Assembly (NCBI GenBank): GCA_016718805.1
Contig: JADKCP010000011.1
Coordinates: forward strand, 484,050 to 548,049
DNA: 64,000 nt
Direction: 5' to 3'
Source: Bacteroidota bacterium
Lineage (GTDB): Bacteria; Bacteroidota; Bacteroidia; UBA4408
Shown here: positions 36,051-43,410 of the stretch, in pieces
Numbering within the stretch: the stretch's first letter is position 1
Layout: each line of letters starts with the position of its first letter
The notes under the pieces: generated by a model
The model's database searches: none
Told to the model about the DNA's origin: nothing
The model's input: only the letters and a program-made list of their open reading frames with translations
Made by a program: the position numbers and the translations under genes

Positions 36051-37508
36051 TTAGTTATTTATGTTAGTTACAGTACTGGTTATTTCTCCCTCCATTACCA
36101 AAGTTTTTATTTCGTCGCCTTGCTTCAAAGTGCGCATACTTTTTACTGATTTTCCATTCAACAATGTAATGCTATAGCCTCTTTTTAATACATTCATTGG
36201 ATTAAGAATAGCTATATTTTTCTCGATTGAATTTAGCGCTGTGTTATTTAACTGAAGCTGATTTTTGGAAATAGCACTTATACTTTTCGACTCTCTTTTC
36301 AACGATTGTTCATGTTGTAAAACTTGCACCTTAGCTGTTTTATGCATCACTGTTGCTAGTTGCAAGAGTCCTTGCTTTGCAACAACACTAAGTGCAGGTC
36401 CTTCTCTTTTTAGCCTATCGTTTAATGCATTAATAGAATCGCGGCGGTATTTAAACACAAAATTAGCATGTAGGGTAATTCCCTTCACTTCAGCTTTTAA
36501 AAGTTGCTTGTTGCTTTTTATTGTGTTTTCGGTAAGGGAAGTAAATTGCTTTAATTGGTTTTTAAAATTACTTTTTTCATGTTGCATTAATTGCGTAGCA
36601 AAATCAGTAATTGTATTCACAGCATTTTCAACGGGTACCGAAAAATCATGAAATTTTTGAAGTAAAAATTCGGCCAATTTTGTTGGGGTTATTTCATTGG
36701 TATGAGAAACCAATTCAGCAACAGTCTCGTTGGTCGAATGCCCAATTCCTGTAATTACCGGTAAAGGAAATTCGGCAATGGCTTTAGCCAACAAAAAACT
36801 GTTGTAACAGGATAAACCTACATCACCACCTCCTCCGCGAATAATGGCAACCAAATCGAAATGTTGTTTTATTTTATGAATATTTTTTAGTTGTGAAATA
36901 ATTCCATCCACCGCCTTATCGCCTTGTAACAGCGATGGGAAAAGCATGTGGAAGAAGCTATAATTCCAGGCATTTTTATCGAGTACATCCAAAAAATCGG
37001 CATAACCTTTACTGGTTTCAACCGAAATAATAGCAATGCGTTGCGGCAATAAGGACAATTTTATACTTTTATTCTTTGTATAAATTCCTTGTTCAATAAG
37101 GCGTTGAATGGTTTCTTGTTTCTCCTTTTCTAAATCGCCCAAGGTGTAGCTTACGTCCATATCTAAAATGCGGAGCGACAAACCGAAAGAAGGATCAAAA
37201 GTTATTTTAGCCAGAAAAAGCACTTTAATCCCATCTTTCAAGGGCTCTTTTAATACAGCTAAAAAGTTGTTGTTGATTTTTTGATACTCGCTTTTCCAAA
37301 GTGTCGATTTTAATTGGGCAATTATTTTCCCATCCTGCTTTTCGACCAATTCGGGATAACAATGCCCGGAATGCGAGTAATAATTTAGCTTATTCATTTC
37401 GGCCTTTACCCAAAAAGCTGTGCTATACCTATCTTCCAAGGTACGCTTAATGCTCTTTGTTACTTCAAGCAAGGAATAAATTCGCGGTGCTTTCTCTGTA
37501 TCCGACAT
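36051..37508 (-). CDS. xseA: Exodeoxyribonuclease VII large subunit
   Basis: 485 residues. An N-terminal OB fold (about residues 10-105, with FWVKAEMNKLNYYSHSGHCY) precedes the catalytic domain. This has the motifs IISVETSKGYADFLDVL, IIRGGGGDVGLSCYN and TGIGHSTNETVAELVSH, followed by a long coiled coil. It degrades single-stranded DNA to short oligonucleotides in the cytoplasm. The middle gene of a three-gene unit: XRE regulator, xseA, xseB. Confidence 0.95.
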   Translation of the reverse strand: MSDTEKAPRIYSLLEVTKSIKRTLEDRYSTAFWVKAEMNKLNYYSHSGHCYPELVEKQDGKIIAQLKSTLWKSEYQKINNNFLAVLKEPLKDGIKVLFLAKITFDPSFGLSLRILDMDVSYTLGDLEKEKQETIQRLIEQGIYTKNKSIKLSLLPQRIAIISVETSKGYADFLDVLDKNAWNYSFFHMLFPSLLQGDKAVDGIISQLKNIHKIKQHFDLVAIIRGGGGDVGLSCYNSFLLAKAIAEFPLPVITGIGHSTNETVAELVSHTNEITPTKLAEFLLQKFHDFSVPVENAVNTITDFATQLMQHEKSNFKNQLKQFTSLTENTIKSNKQLLKAEVKGITLHANFVFKYRRDSINALNDRLKREGPALSVVAKQGLLQLATVMHKTAKVQVLQHEQSLKRESKSISAISKNQLQLNNTALNSIEKNIAILNPMNVLKRGYSITLLNGKSVKSMRTLKQGDEIKTLVMEGEITSTVTNINN

Positions 37509-37533
37509 GATTTTTCTTGACTTCAGTAGGCTG

Positions 37534-37836
37534 TTATTTTTTTATTCGTTTTTGATACTTCACTTTTTCTTCGGCCAATTGCAAGGCTTTTATACCAATT
37601 TGTTCATCGGCAACTTCATAGGCCAATTTATCGGAAAGCCAAGCCAGCAACAATTCGTTTTCATTTACTTTATAATATCCTGCAAGTTTAATTACTTGAC
37701 TGCGTGTAGCATTGCGCAAGCCACGTTCAATTTTGCTTAAAATTGCTTGGTCAATATGGAGGTAAGCAGCCACTGTACGCAAAGGCAGTTCAGCATCTTC
37801 GCGTAACTTTCGCAGTGTTTCACCTAAATTTTGCAT
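37534..37836 (-). CDS. XRE-family helix-turn-helix regulator
   Basis: 100 residues from the ATG at 37836 (MQNLGETL). The frame extends upstream to 37896 but that part covers the operator-like palindrome. The HTH lies at about residues 8-62 (LRKLREDAELPLRTVAAYLHIDQ... with LSKIERGLRNATRSQVIKLAGYY), the Cro/C1 fold. A helical tail of about 40 residues rich in Lys and Glu follows. It starts the unit containing xseA and xseB, 25 bases upstream of xseA. A 7-bp inverted repeat directly in front of the gene suggests autoregulation. Confidence 0.85.
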   Translation of the reverse strand: MQNLGETLRKLREDAELPLRTVAAYLHIDQAILSKIERGLRNATRSQVIKLAGYYKVNENELLLAWLSDKLAYEVADEQIGIKALQLAEEKVKYQKRIKK

Positions 37837-37850
37837 ATTGAAAAAATTAT

Positions 37851-37869
37851 TTTGACATTTTTTGTCAAA
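37851..37869. promoter_or_regulatory. Inverted repeat, likely operator of the XRE-xseAB unit
   Basis: TTTGACA-ttttt-TGTCAAA is a perfect 7-bp inverted repeat 15 bases upstream of the XRE gene start. Its position fits an autoregulatory binding site; the TTGACA half could also serve as a promoter element. Confidence 0.5.
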
Positions 37870-38067
37870 TGTATACTTATTAGCTATTCTTCTCAAAAAA
37901 AATTGAGATTAATTTTCAACCCTAAATAATGTTGTAAGTTAAATTAAGTGTATCAAAAGGACTAAATAACCTAACTCAAAAAGTAATTCAAATTTCAAAT
38001 CGCTCTTTATCAAATAGTGCGCTTATAGAAAACACTTGTGGACTTTATGTGGGACATTTTCAAAAGC

Positions 38068-38105
38068 AAAAAGCCCCAATCATCAATGATTGTGGGCTTT
38101 TTTTT
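38068..38105 (+). terminator. Rho-independent terminator-like hairpin
   Basis: A long stem (aaagcccc-aatcat / atgatt-g-t-gggcttt, one bulged T) is followed by eight T on the plus strand. No gene ends directly before it, so it may end a transcript from a lost gene. In the gap 37870-38067 nothing else is recognised. Confidence 0.7.
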
Positions 38106-38113
38106 GTTTTAGA

Positions 38114-38143
38114 GCGGAGAAAGAGGGATTATTACATGATCCC
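38114..38143 (-). repeat. Copy of the second tRNA-Ser 3' end
   Basis: The 17 bases gcggagaaagagggatt are identical to 38279-38295, the 3' end of a tRNA-Ser remnant, 165 bases away in the same orientation. The T-loop sequence is replaced by attacatgatccc, as in the element at 24834. Confidence 0.6.
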
Positions 38144-38242
38144 TTTAGGTATAGGCTAACAACATAAAACCTTTCAGGTTTTAGCTTTTTCCGTCAAACG
38201 CTTTTTATAGCGTGAAGGACGCTCTAAACGCTTATTGCCAGA

Positions 38243-38270
38243 AAAACAAAACCCCGCGAAAAGCGGGGTT
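38243..38270 (-). terminator. Terminator downstream of the tRNA-Ser remnant
   Basis: An 8-bp stem (aaccccgc / gcggggtt) with a 5-base loop is followed by TTTTG-TTTTT on the minus strand, just past the tRNA 3' end at 38280. It is the counterpart of the terminator after tRNA-Ser(GGA). Confidence 0.75.
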
Positions 38271-38279
38271 CATGTTGGG

Positions 38280-38302
38280 CGGAGAAAGAGGGATTCGAAC
38301 CC
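38280..38302 (-). other. 3' end of a tRNA-Ser gene without its 5' part: putative attachment site
   Basis: On the minus strand the sequence GGGTTCGAATCCCTCTTTCTCC plus discriminator G is the T arm and 3' acceptor strand of a tRNA-Ser. The required 5' strand GGAGAAA and the D and anticodon arms are absent to the right; unrelated DNA starts near 38303. This is the pattern left by integration of an element into the 3' end of a tRNA gene. The intact copy should lie at the far end of the island, beyond 64000. No integrase is in the window. Confidence 0.6.
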
Positions 38303-38480
38303 TTTCTCTAATATGCTGATAATCAATATCAATTTTTAAAATAAACGTGTTAGGTGCATTAATAGGGTAACTCTACTGATTTTTAAGTGATATACCAAAT
38401 TTGCAGAAACAAAGAACTTTATGATTTCAAAGATACTGATTCCATTGAAACAAACAATAGCCAGAGTAGTTGAAATTTCA

Positions 38481-38506
38481 GGAAAAATTTTTCGGGAAAA
38501 ATTTTT
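38481..38506. repeat. Tandem A-tract palindromes
   Basis: ggaaaaattttt occurs twice with a 14-base period; each unit contains the palindrome AAAAATTTTT. It lies in the gene-free stretch 38303-38799 beside the putative attachment site, which otherwise holds no convincing gene. Such tracts bend DNA. Confidence 0.5.
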
Positions 38507-38659
38507 GTGCTCACTTATTTGGAACTTGGATTATCGATTCAAGGCCGGATAATTTTTGATACGAGGTATCCCTTTGCATAGTCGTAGCTTTTTTCACTTA
38601 AAAGGGGGTCATACTTCACGAACATTCAGCAATTACAAAAAGCTATAAAAAAATATACT

Positions 38660-38749
38660 ATATCTACTTTTAAAATACATACTCTAAAAAGAATGATTTT
38701 TACCCGGATCAAAAACCTATCAAAAACAACATCATATCTACTTTTAAAA
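38660..38749. repeat. 16-base direct repeats
   Basis: atatctacttttaaaa is present at 38660-38675 and again at 38734-38749, 74 bases apart. Being close to the tRNA remnant, they could be arm-type recombinase sites. Confidence 0.5.
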
Positions 38750-38799
38750 ACAGCAAGCCAATGCCTATACGAAATTATGTCTTACTTAGTGTAGTATCT

Positions 38800-39969
38800 T
38801 TAATTAAAATCTGACAAAACTAAATTATCCGGTGTTTTACGTATCAGTTTTGCATTGAATCTTTTACAAAAAATTTCAGTTTGATTATGGGGACAAGGTT
38901 CAACAATATAAACTGGTTTCTTAGAATCAAAATGCTTTTCAATTAAGTTATTAATTTCGATATCTAAACCGCCATAACCAATCACTATAAGCTTTGAAGA
39001 GTTATTGAGGTTCTTTTGAAAATGATTAAAGACCTTATTAAAATAAACCGGCTGATTATACCGAAGAGTTTTGGAGGTAACACCTGTTAGAAAATCAGAG
39101 TGATAGTTAAACCAATCATCCACATATTTAAATTTCCCCTCACCATCAGGTATTTCTTTGCTAAATGATGTATTCGTTATTCCTCTCTTGGTCTTTATGT
39201 AACTATCAATGCTACCATTTAAATGAAAGGGATATTGATCAACGCTGCCGTGCAGTTTATATAATCTATACCTGGTGTCATATTTCTCGGAAAAATACCT
39301 CAGCCGAATTTTATTGTTCATCTGATCTTCTCCGAAAAAAGGTGAACCCATTTCCTGAAAACCGTCTGACAAGTCACCATTCAACCAATCAGATGAATTA
39401 AAACTTTCTAAAAACAAGTCATGGTTCAGTGAATGAATATGCACAATATTATTACTTCCCCAAGTCTCTATACAATTCAAAAATCCAGTATATCCAGGAT
39501 ATATGGGTTTACCAAAATGAACTGGAGGGTAAAACTTAACACCTTCATTGTCGACCAAAAAACCGGCTATAATTTGATTATAGATGAGGTTTATTTGAGT
39601 TAAAATATTAGAATTATCAACACTTACCCTGTATTTCCTCCTAAAAGCATCACAAAGATTATTGAAAGAATCATCATTAATTTCCCCACTGTGAATTTGA
39701 TAGTAATAGTCAAAAAATTCCTCATAATTGAAAGGTTTAAGAGAGGAGAAAAAATTAATTAAATCCGTTAAGAAAAATTTGTAGATGTAATAACCAGAAT
39801 TCTTATAAGGATCTTCGTCACCTGCATTTTTAAAAAACAAACTTCCTTCTGAGGCAACGCAAAATTCCTCTGGTTTCAGAGAGGTAATTTTTTCATTAAG
39901 TTTTTTTGCAGTTGGATATCCCCTATTAACGGAAAAACCAGCTCCTAATAATATTGATATCTCAGTCAT
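38800..39969 (-). CDS. SIR2-like domain protein (probable defence NADase)
   Basis: 389 residues. The SIR2-like fold is indicated by the glycine-rich NAD loop LLGAGFSVNRGYPTA (residues 7-21), the SLNHD motif (about residue 183), the KLHGSVDQ segment with the catalytic His (about 245) and LIVIGYGGLDIEINNL in the C-terminal Rossmann part. Proteins of this type in defence systems destroy NAD+ on phage infection and abort growth; deacetylase activity is unlikely without the zinc ribbon. There is no attached sensor domain of clear type. It is the first gene of the putative island, divergent from a small unknown gene. The fold is likely; the defence role is inferred. Confidence 0.78.
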   Translation of the reverse strand: MTEISILLGAGFSVNRGYPTAKKLNEKITSLKPEEFCVASEGSLFFKNAGDEDPYKNSGYYIYKFFLTDLINFFSSLKPFNYEEFFDYYYQIHSGEINDDSFNNLCDAFRRKYRVSVDNSNILTQINLIYNQIIAGFLVDNEGVKFYPPVHFGKPIYPGYTGFLNCIETWGSNNIVHIHSLNHDLFLESFNSSDWLNGDLSDGFQEMGSPFFGEDQMNNKIRLRYFSEKYDTRYRLYKLHGSVDQYPFHLNGSIDSYIKTKRGITNTSFSKEIPDGEGKFKYVDDWFNYHSDFLTGVTSKTLRYNQPVYFNKVFNHFQKNLNNSSKLIVIGYGGLDIEINNLIEKHFDSKKPVYIVEPCPHNQTEIFCKRFNAKLIRKTPDNLVLSDFN

Positions 39970-40195
39970 TTTTCCTTTTTATAAAAAACTATTTGCGTTT
40001 TTGAATGAATATAACTAAATAAATAATAAATGTAAATTTATCTATCAAAATATAAATTAGTTTTAAATCCAGAAACTATGAAAAAAAATATTGTATCATC
40101 TTTGAAATCCCTTTATAAACAGTAAGCTTCACAAATTCAAGAAACCAACGGACCAACAAACAGAAAGTGTAAAATAGAAATAATTTAAATTATCA

Positions 40196-40582
40196 ATGAG
40201 ATTTCAATTTTTTATCGGAGGGTATTCTAGCGGACATTTTGAAGTTGTTTTAAAAAATGACGAATTATGTTTTTTTGTTTCAGACTATCCAATGCAAATT
40301 GAACGTCAAGAACCTACTCAAATTATTTCAATAAAAGGCGACATTGAATGGCAGAACCTGATGAAATTTATCGCTGACATAAAATGGAAACGAAAATACG
40401 AGTCTGATATCTTGGATGGTACACAGTGGGAATTGACTTTTAAAAACGAAACCAAAAAAATGAATTGCTACGGTAATAATGCCTTTCCCGCTGACTTTGA
40501 CAACTTTATAACATTATTAAAAAAAATTACGACAAAGCACAAAATCCCGGACGAGCTTTTAGAAGATTTTAGAAGTGATTAA
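40196..40582 (+). CDS. Hypothetical protein, 128 residues
   Basis: Family not recognised. It is a compact alpha/beta protein, opening with strands (FQFFIGGYSSGHFEVVLKN). A 'WELTFKN' strand and an 'NAFPADFDNFITLLKKI' helix close the fold, a pattern seen in many small cytoplasmic proteins of Bacteroidota. It has no signal peptide. Upstream, the gap 39970-40195 holds nothing certain. It lies between the SIR2-like and CoiA-like genes, on the opposite strand to both, so an immunity or regulatory role is only a guess. Confidence 0.6.
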   Translation: MRFQFFIGGYSSGHFEVVLKNDELCFFVSDYPMQIERQEPTQIISIKGDIEWQNLMKFIADIKWKRKYESDILDGTQWELTFKNETKKMNCYGNNAFPADFDNFITLLKKITTKHKIPDELLEDFRSD

Positions 40583-40605
40583 TTTATTAATGTCTACTTA
40601 TTTTA

Positions 40606-41454
40606 TTAATGCTCGATTTTATATTTTGAAATAAAATTCTCCTTTGAAATAATTAATCCGTTTCCATAACGTGTACCAAGTCCTTCCTTAACATAAAATA
40701 AATTTTCGTTATCATAGTCAATAAATGTTGGGCAATTAGCCGCTGTCCATGATTTCCAAGGGTAGCTCCAACTGAAATATTTTAGTCTCTTATCTCTTTG
40801 GCTAAAGCCGTTTTCTTCGTTGAATTCCTTTACTCTGCGAATAACATCTTCACTCCATCTCATTCTACTTGACAATGAGTTGAAATATTTATTAATCTTT
40901 GGTTCGTATCGAAAGCCACATTCTTCAATAAAACGAATAAATTTTTCCTCTGGTACAATGTCGTCAAAATCAAGAAACCATCCCTCTTTCTGCAACAATA
41001 CTGAACTAAAATAAAAATTACTTGGATATGTTTTTAAATAAAGTGGGTCACTATTGTAAATATTAAATTTTAGTTGGAATGGATCAGAATTAATTAGCCA
41101 AAGCATTTTCTCTCCATAAAATTTTTCTCTTTCTTTAATTGTAAACGTTGAAATAGGTGAGTTCTGCAATTCAATTACGATCTTGCCAAACGTAAAAATA
41201 TCTGCAATATGTTTTTTGTTATTTCTGTTAAAAATTACTTCAGAATTATTCTTACCGAAGATTTTTTTCCAATCACGATGCCACTGTGTTTCTTGTTCAT
41301 ACCAAGAATCACAATTTTCATTAACTGTGTGCGCCCAATGCCAAATTTTCAATTCTCCGCATCGTGAAATAACATCCTTTCCACAACAAATGCACTTCGC
41401 TTTTTGTTTTGGTGTAGGCTCAACTTTTATATTGTCAACTAAAGCATAGTTCAT
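40606..41454 (-). CDS. CoiA-like protein with zinc ribbon and restriction-type nuclease motif
   Basis: 282 residues. The N-terminus resembles competence protein CoiA: a cysteine cluster (C21, C23, C24, C32) followed by IWHWAH and ETQWHRDWK. The segment HIADIFTFGKIVIELQNSPI has the D...E-x-Q arrangement of a PD-(D/E)xK nuclease core. The C-terminal half is unique, rich in aromatic residues. CoiA promotes recombination during natural transformation, but scattered CoiA-like nucleases also occur in mobile regions. It stands alone and reads towards the gene at 40196. Nuclease fold likely, biological role unknown. Confidence 0.68.
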   Translation of the reverse strand: MNYALVDNIKVEPTPKQKAKCICCGKDVISRCGELKIWHWAHTVNENCDSWYEQETQWHRDWKKIFGKNNSEVIFNRNNKKHIADIFTFGKIVIELQNSPISTFTIKEREKFYGEKMLWLINSDPFQLKFNIYNSDPLYLKTYPSNFYFSSVLLQKEGWFLDFDDIVPEEKFIRFIEECGFRYEPKINKYFNSLSSRMRWSEDVIRRVKEFNEENGFSQRDKRLKYFSWSYPWKSWTAANCPTFIDYDNENLFYVKEGLGTRYGNGLIISKENFISKYKIEH

Positions 41455-41515
41455 CTTATGTCAGCTTAACTTGGCATTTTCCTTCGACTTGTGCAGCTTA
41501 ACTCGTGTTTTTTAA

Positions 41516-42328
41516 TTAATTGGCGTAGTACTGTATCAATGTTTTCGTTTGTCTAAAATTAATTTCAATTGTAATTTTTGAAAGTGATTCGTTCGGTTTA
41601 TGGATATTTGAATACTCATCATTGGGCCCTAATCCTAAGTAAGGTTTTGATCCTAATAAATGGCTTAAAAATGGACATTTATCAAACTTGGTAAGTGATC
41701 TGTTTTCAGTGTAAGTTGTGAATCCAATATCATTTAATTGATTCTCAAGTAATGGTTTTAATCCTACAACGTCATCGTCTTCATTAAGTGTTAAAAATCT
41801 TTGTCTGCTGGATGTTAAATCAAAGTACCCGGTTTCTTCCATCCATAAGTTTACTTCAGGTATTTTAATTGTAGGGAATACTTTATGTGCATAAGGTGAG
41901 CCAATTTCTTCTTCTCCTTGGAATACCCAAATTAAACCAGGACAGCTCGCTTCTTTAGATAAACTTTCAAGGGCCATCAACCGAATAAGAATAATCCCAA
42001 GATTATCTGCAATACCCCTACCAAACAGGCGATCATCTATTTCGGTTAATTTTTTAGGGTCGGTCTTCCATCCTTCGGATTCTATTGTTTCAACATCATA
42101 ATGAGCATAGAAGCCTAACCAATTGTTACTACCAATTGGTTTGCGCTTTGCAACAATTATATCTGAATTGCTGTCATCAGAGTATACTTCAATTTCAAAG
42201 TTTAAATTCTTTAATCTTTCAGTTATAATTTTTAAATTTTGTTTAAGACCTGAAATATTATTTATTGCTCCGTAATTTGCAATTAGAGTTTCCAATCTTC
42301 CGAAATATTCTTGGTAGTTAAATGTCAT
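41516..42328 (-). CDS. M20-family metallohydrolase lacking the lid domain
   Basis: 270 residues, clearly shorter than usual M20 peptidases (about 350-450). The di-zinc site is recognisable: FYAHYDVE, the bridging Asp in GRGIADNLG, FQGEEEIGSP with the general-base Glu, WMEETGYFD and the final His in YSNIHKPNE. The missing piece is the dimerisation (lid) domain between the two catalytic halves. It would hydrolyse an amide bond of an amino acid or small peptide conjugate. It is the last gene of the seven-gene operon and overlaps the PhyH gene by 4 bases (ATGA), so coupling is strong. Confidence 0.8.
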   Translation of the reverse strand: MTFNYQEYFGRLETLIANYGAINNISGLKQNLKIITERLKNLNFEIEVYSDDSNSDIIVAKRKPIGSNNWLGFYAHYDVETIESEGWKTDPKKLTEIDDRLFGRGIADNLGIILIRLMALESLSKEASCPGLIWVFQGEEEIGSPYAHKVFPTIKIPEVNLWMEETGYFDLTSSRQRFLTLNEDDDVVGLKPLLENQLNDIGFTTYTENRSLTKFDKCPFLSHLLGSKPYLGLGPNDEYSNIHKPNESLSKITIEINFRQTKTLIQYYAN

Positions 42329-43410
42329 AATTCAAATAGGTTTTTAAAGACAACGTAAGATTTGTTATAGACGTTTCTTGCCTTATGCTTATTGTAAGAA
42401 ATTCCATTAATTGCCATATCCTTTAATGATTTATCAAGGAGTTCTTTATTTAAATCAGTGAAGTTATATTGCTCACTTAATTTTCCAACAAACTCTTCTC
42501 TTTTTTCTTGCTTATACAATTCATTCCATATATCAACGTCACTAGAAAGATCTAAATTTTTCACAAGAAATGACTTTACCTTTTTAGACGCATTAAACAT
42601 CGTGAATTTATCCTCTTCCGATGGACCAAAATGTTTCAAAGGAATTTTTTCATCGGTGCTTTTGAATTCGCCTATAACAGGAAACCAATCTGAGTTAAGA
42701 ATTTCTCCAGGATTAACCTTTACGTTATCGTTAACCGGATGCCAACCCGCATGTACTGGTTGATATTTTGAATCAGATGGAATCCAAAGTGCGATATATG
42801 CAATTCTATTATCAACAGAAGTGTTTTTGCCAGTTTTATGCCAGGTTAAACAATGTAACACTACAACATCCCCTTTGTTTGCTGTTAATTTAATTGTCGA
42901 TTCATTAGAAAAATCTAATTTATCATTAATGAAGTCGATTGGCTTTTCTTCTCCTCTCAAATGTGATTTTGGAATCACTTCTAATACTCCACCATTTTCA
43001 TCTAGGTCTATAAAGGGTAACCAAAGAGATAATCCATTAGGATTATCAATTGGCCAATAAGTGTAATCTTGATGCCATGGCACATCCTCATTGTTTTCTT
43101 TCGTTTTATTTATAATATGGTCATGTAACAATCTTGCGGAAGATGCACCCATTAATGCACTTGCAATTTGTGGTAGTTTTGATTGCAGAAGTAAAGTGTT
43201 AAAGGTTTTATCATGATGCCACAAATCTCTTACTTGAGAAATTTCTCTTTCATAATCTTCAACTTCTATTTTACATTCCTTTGCAAATTGATTTCTTAAA
43301 TGCTTATAAGCCTTGTTATAAGTATCAATCTCATCAGAATTAAAAATATTCTTTAAAATTAAATATCCATTCTCGTTATAGAAATCATTTTGCTGCTTAC
43401 TTATTTCCAT
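42325..43410 (-). CDS. Phytanoyl-CoA dioxygenase (PhyH)-family Fe(II)/2-oxoglutarate oxygenase
   Basis: 361 residues. The double-stranded beta-helix contains the iron-binding H-x-D (WHQDYTYWP), SLWLPFIDLDENGG with SHLRG, and the distal His plus 2-oxoglutarate Arg in CLTWHKTGKN...DNRIAY. The last 110 residues are an extra helical region not part of the oxygenase fold. Family members hydroxylate or halogenate small molecules, often in natural-product pathways. The gene overlaps the NAT gene by 14 bases and the M20 gene by 4. The substrate is unknown. Confidence 0.82.
   Translation of the reverse strand: MEISKQQNDFYNENGYLILKNIFNSDEIDTYNKAYKHLRNQFAKECKIEVEDYEREISQVRDLWHHDKTFNTLLLQSKLPQIASALMGASSARLLHDHIINKTKENNEDVPWHQDYTYWPIDNPNGLSLWLPFIDLDENGGVLEVIPKSHLRGEEKPIDFINDKLDFSNESTIKLTANKGDVVVLHCLTWHKTGKNTSVDNRIAYIALWIPSDSKYQPVHAGWHPVNDNVKVNPGEILNSDWFPVIGEFKSTDEKIPLKHFGPSEEDKFTMFNASKKVKSFLVKNLDLSSDVDIWNELYKQEKREEFVGKLSEQYNFTDLNKELLDKSLKDMAINGISYNKHKARNVYNKSYVVFKNLFEL

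Noticed and set aside
38280..38370. An intact second tRNA-Ser
   Set aside because: Only the T arm and 3' acceptor strand are found; no pairing GGAGAAA 5' strand or anticodon arm follows.
38421..38552. 43-codon open frame beside the attachment site
   Set aside because: No similarity recognised, it contains the A-tract tandem repeat, and there is no promoter or neighbour support.
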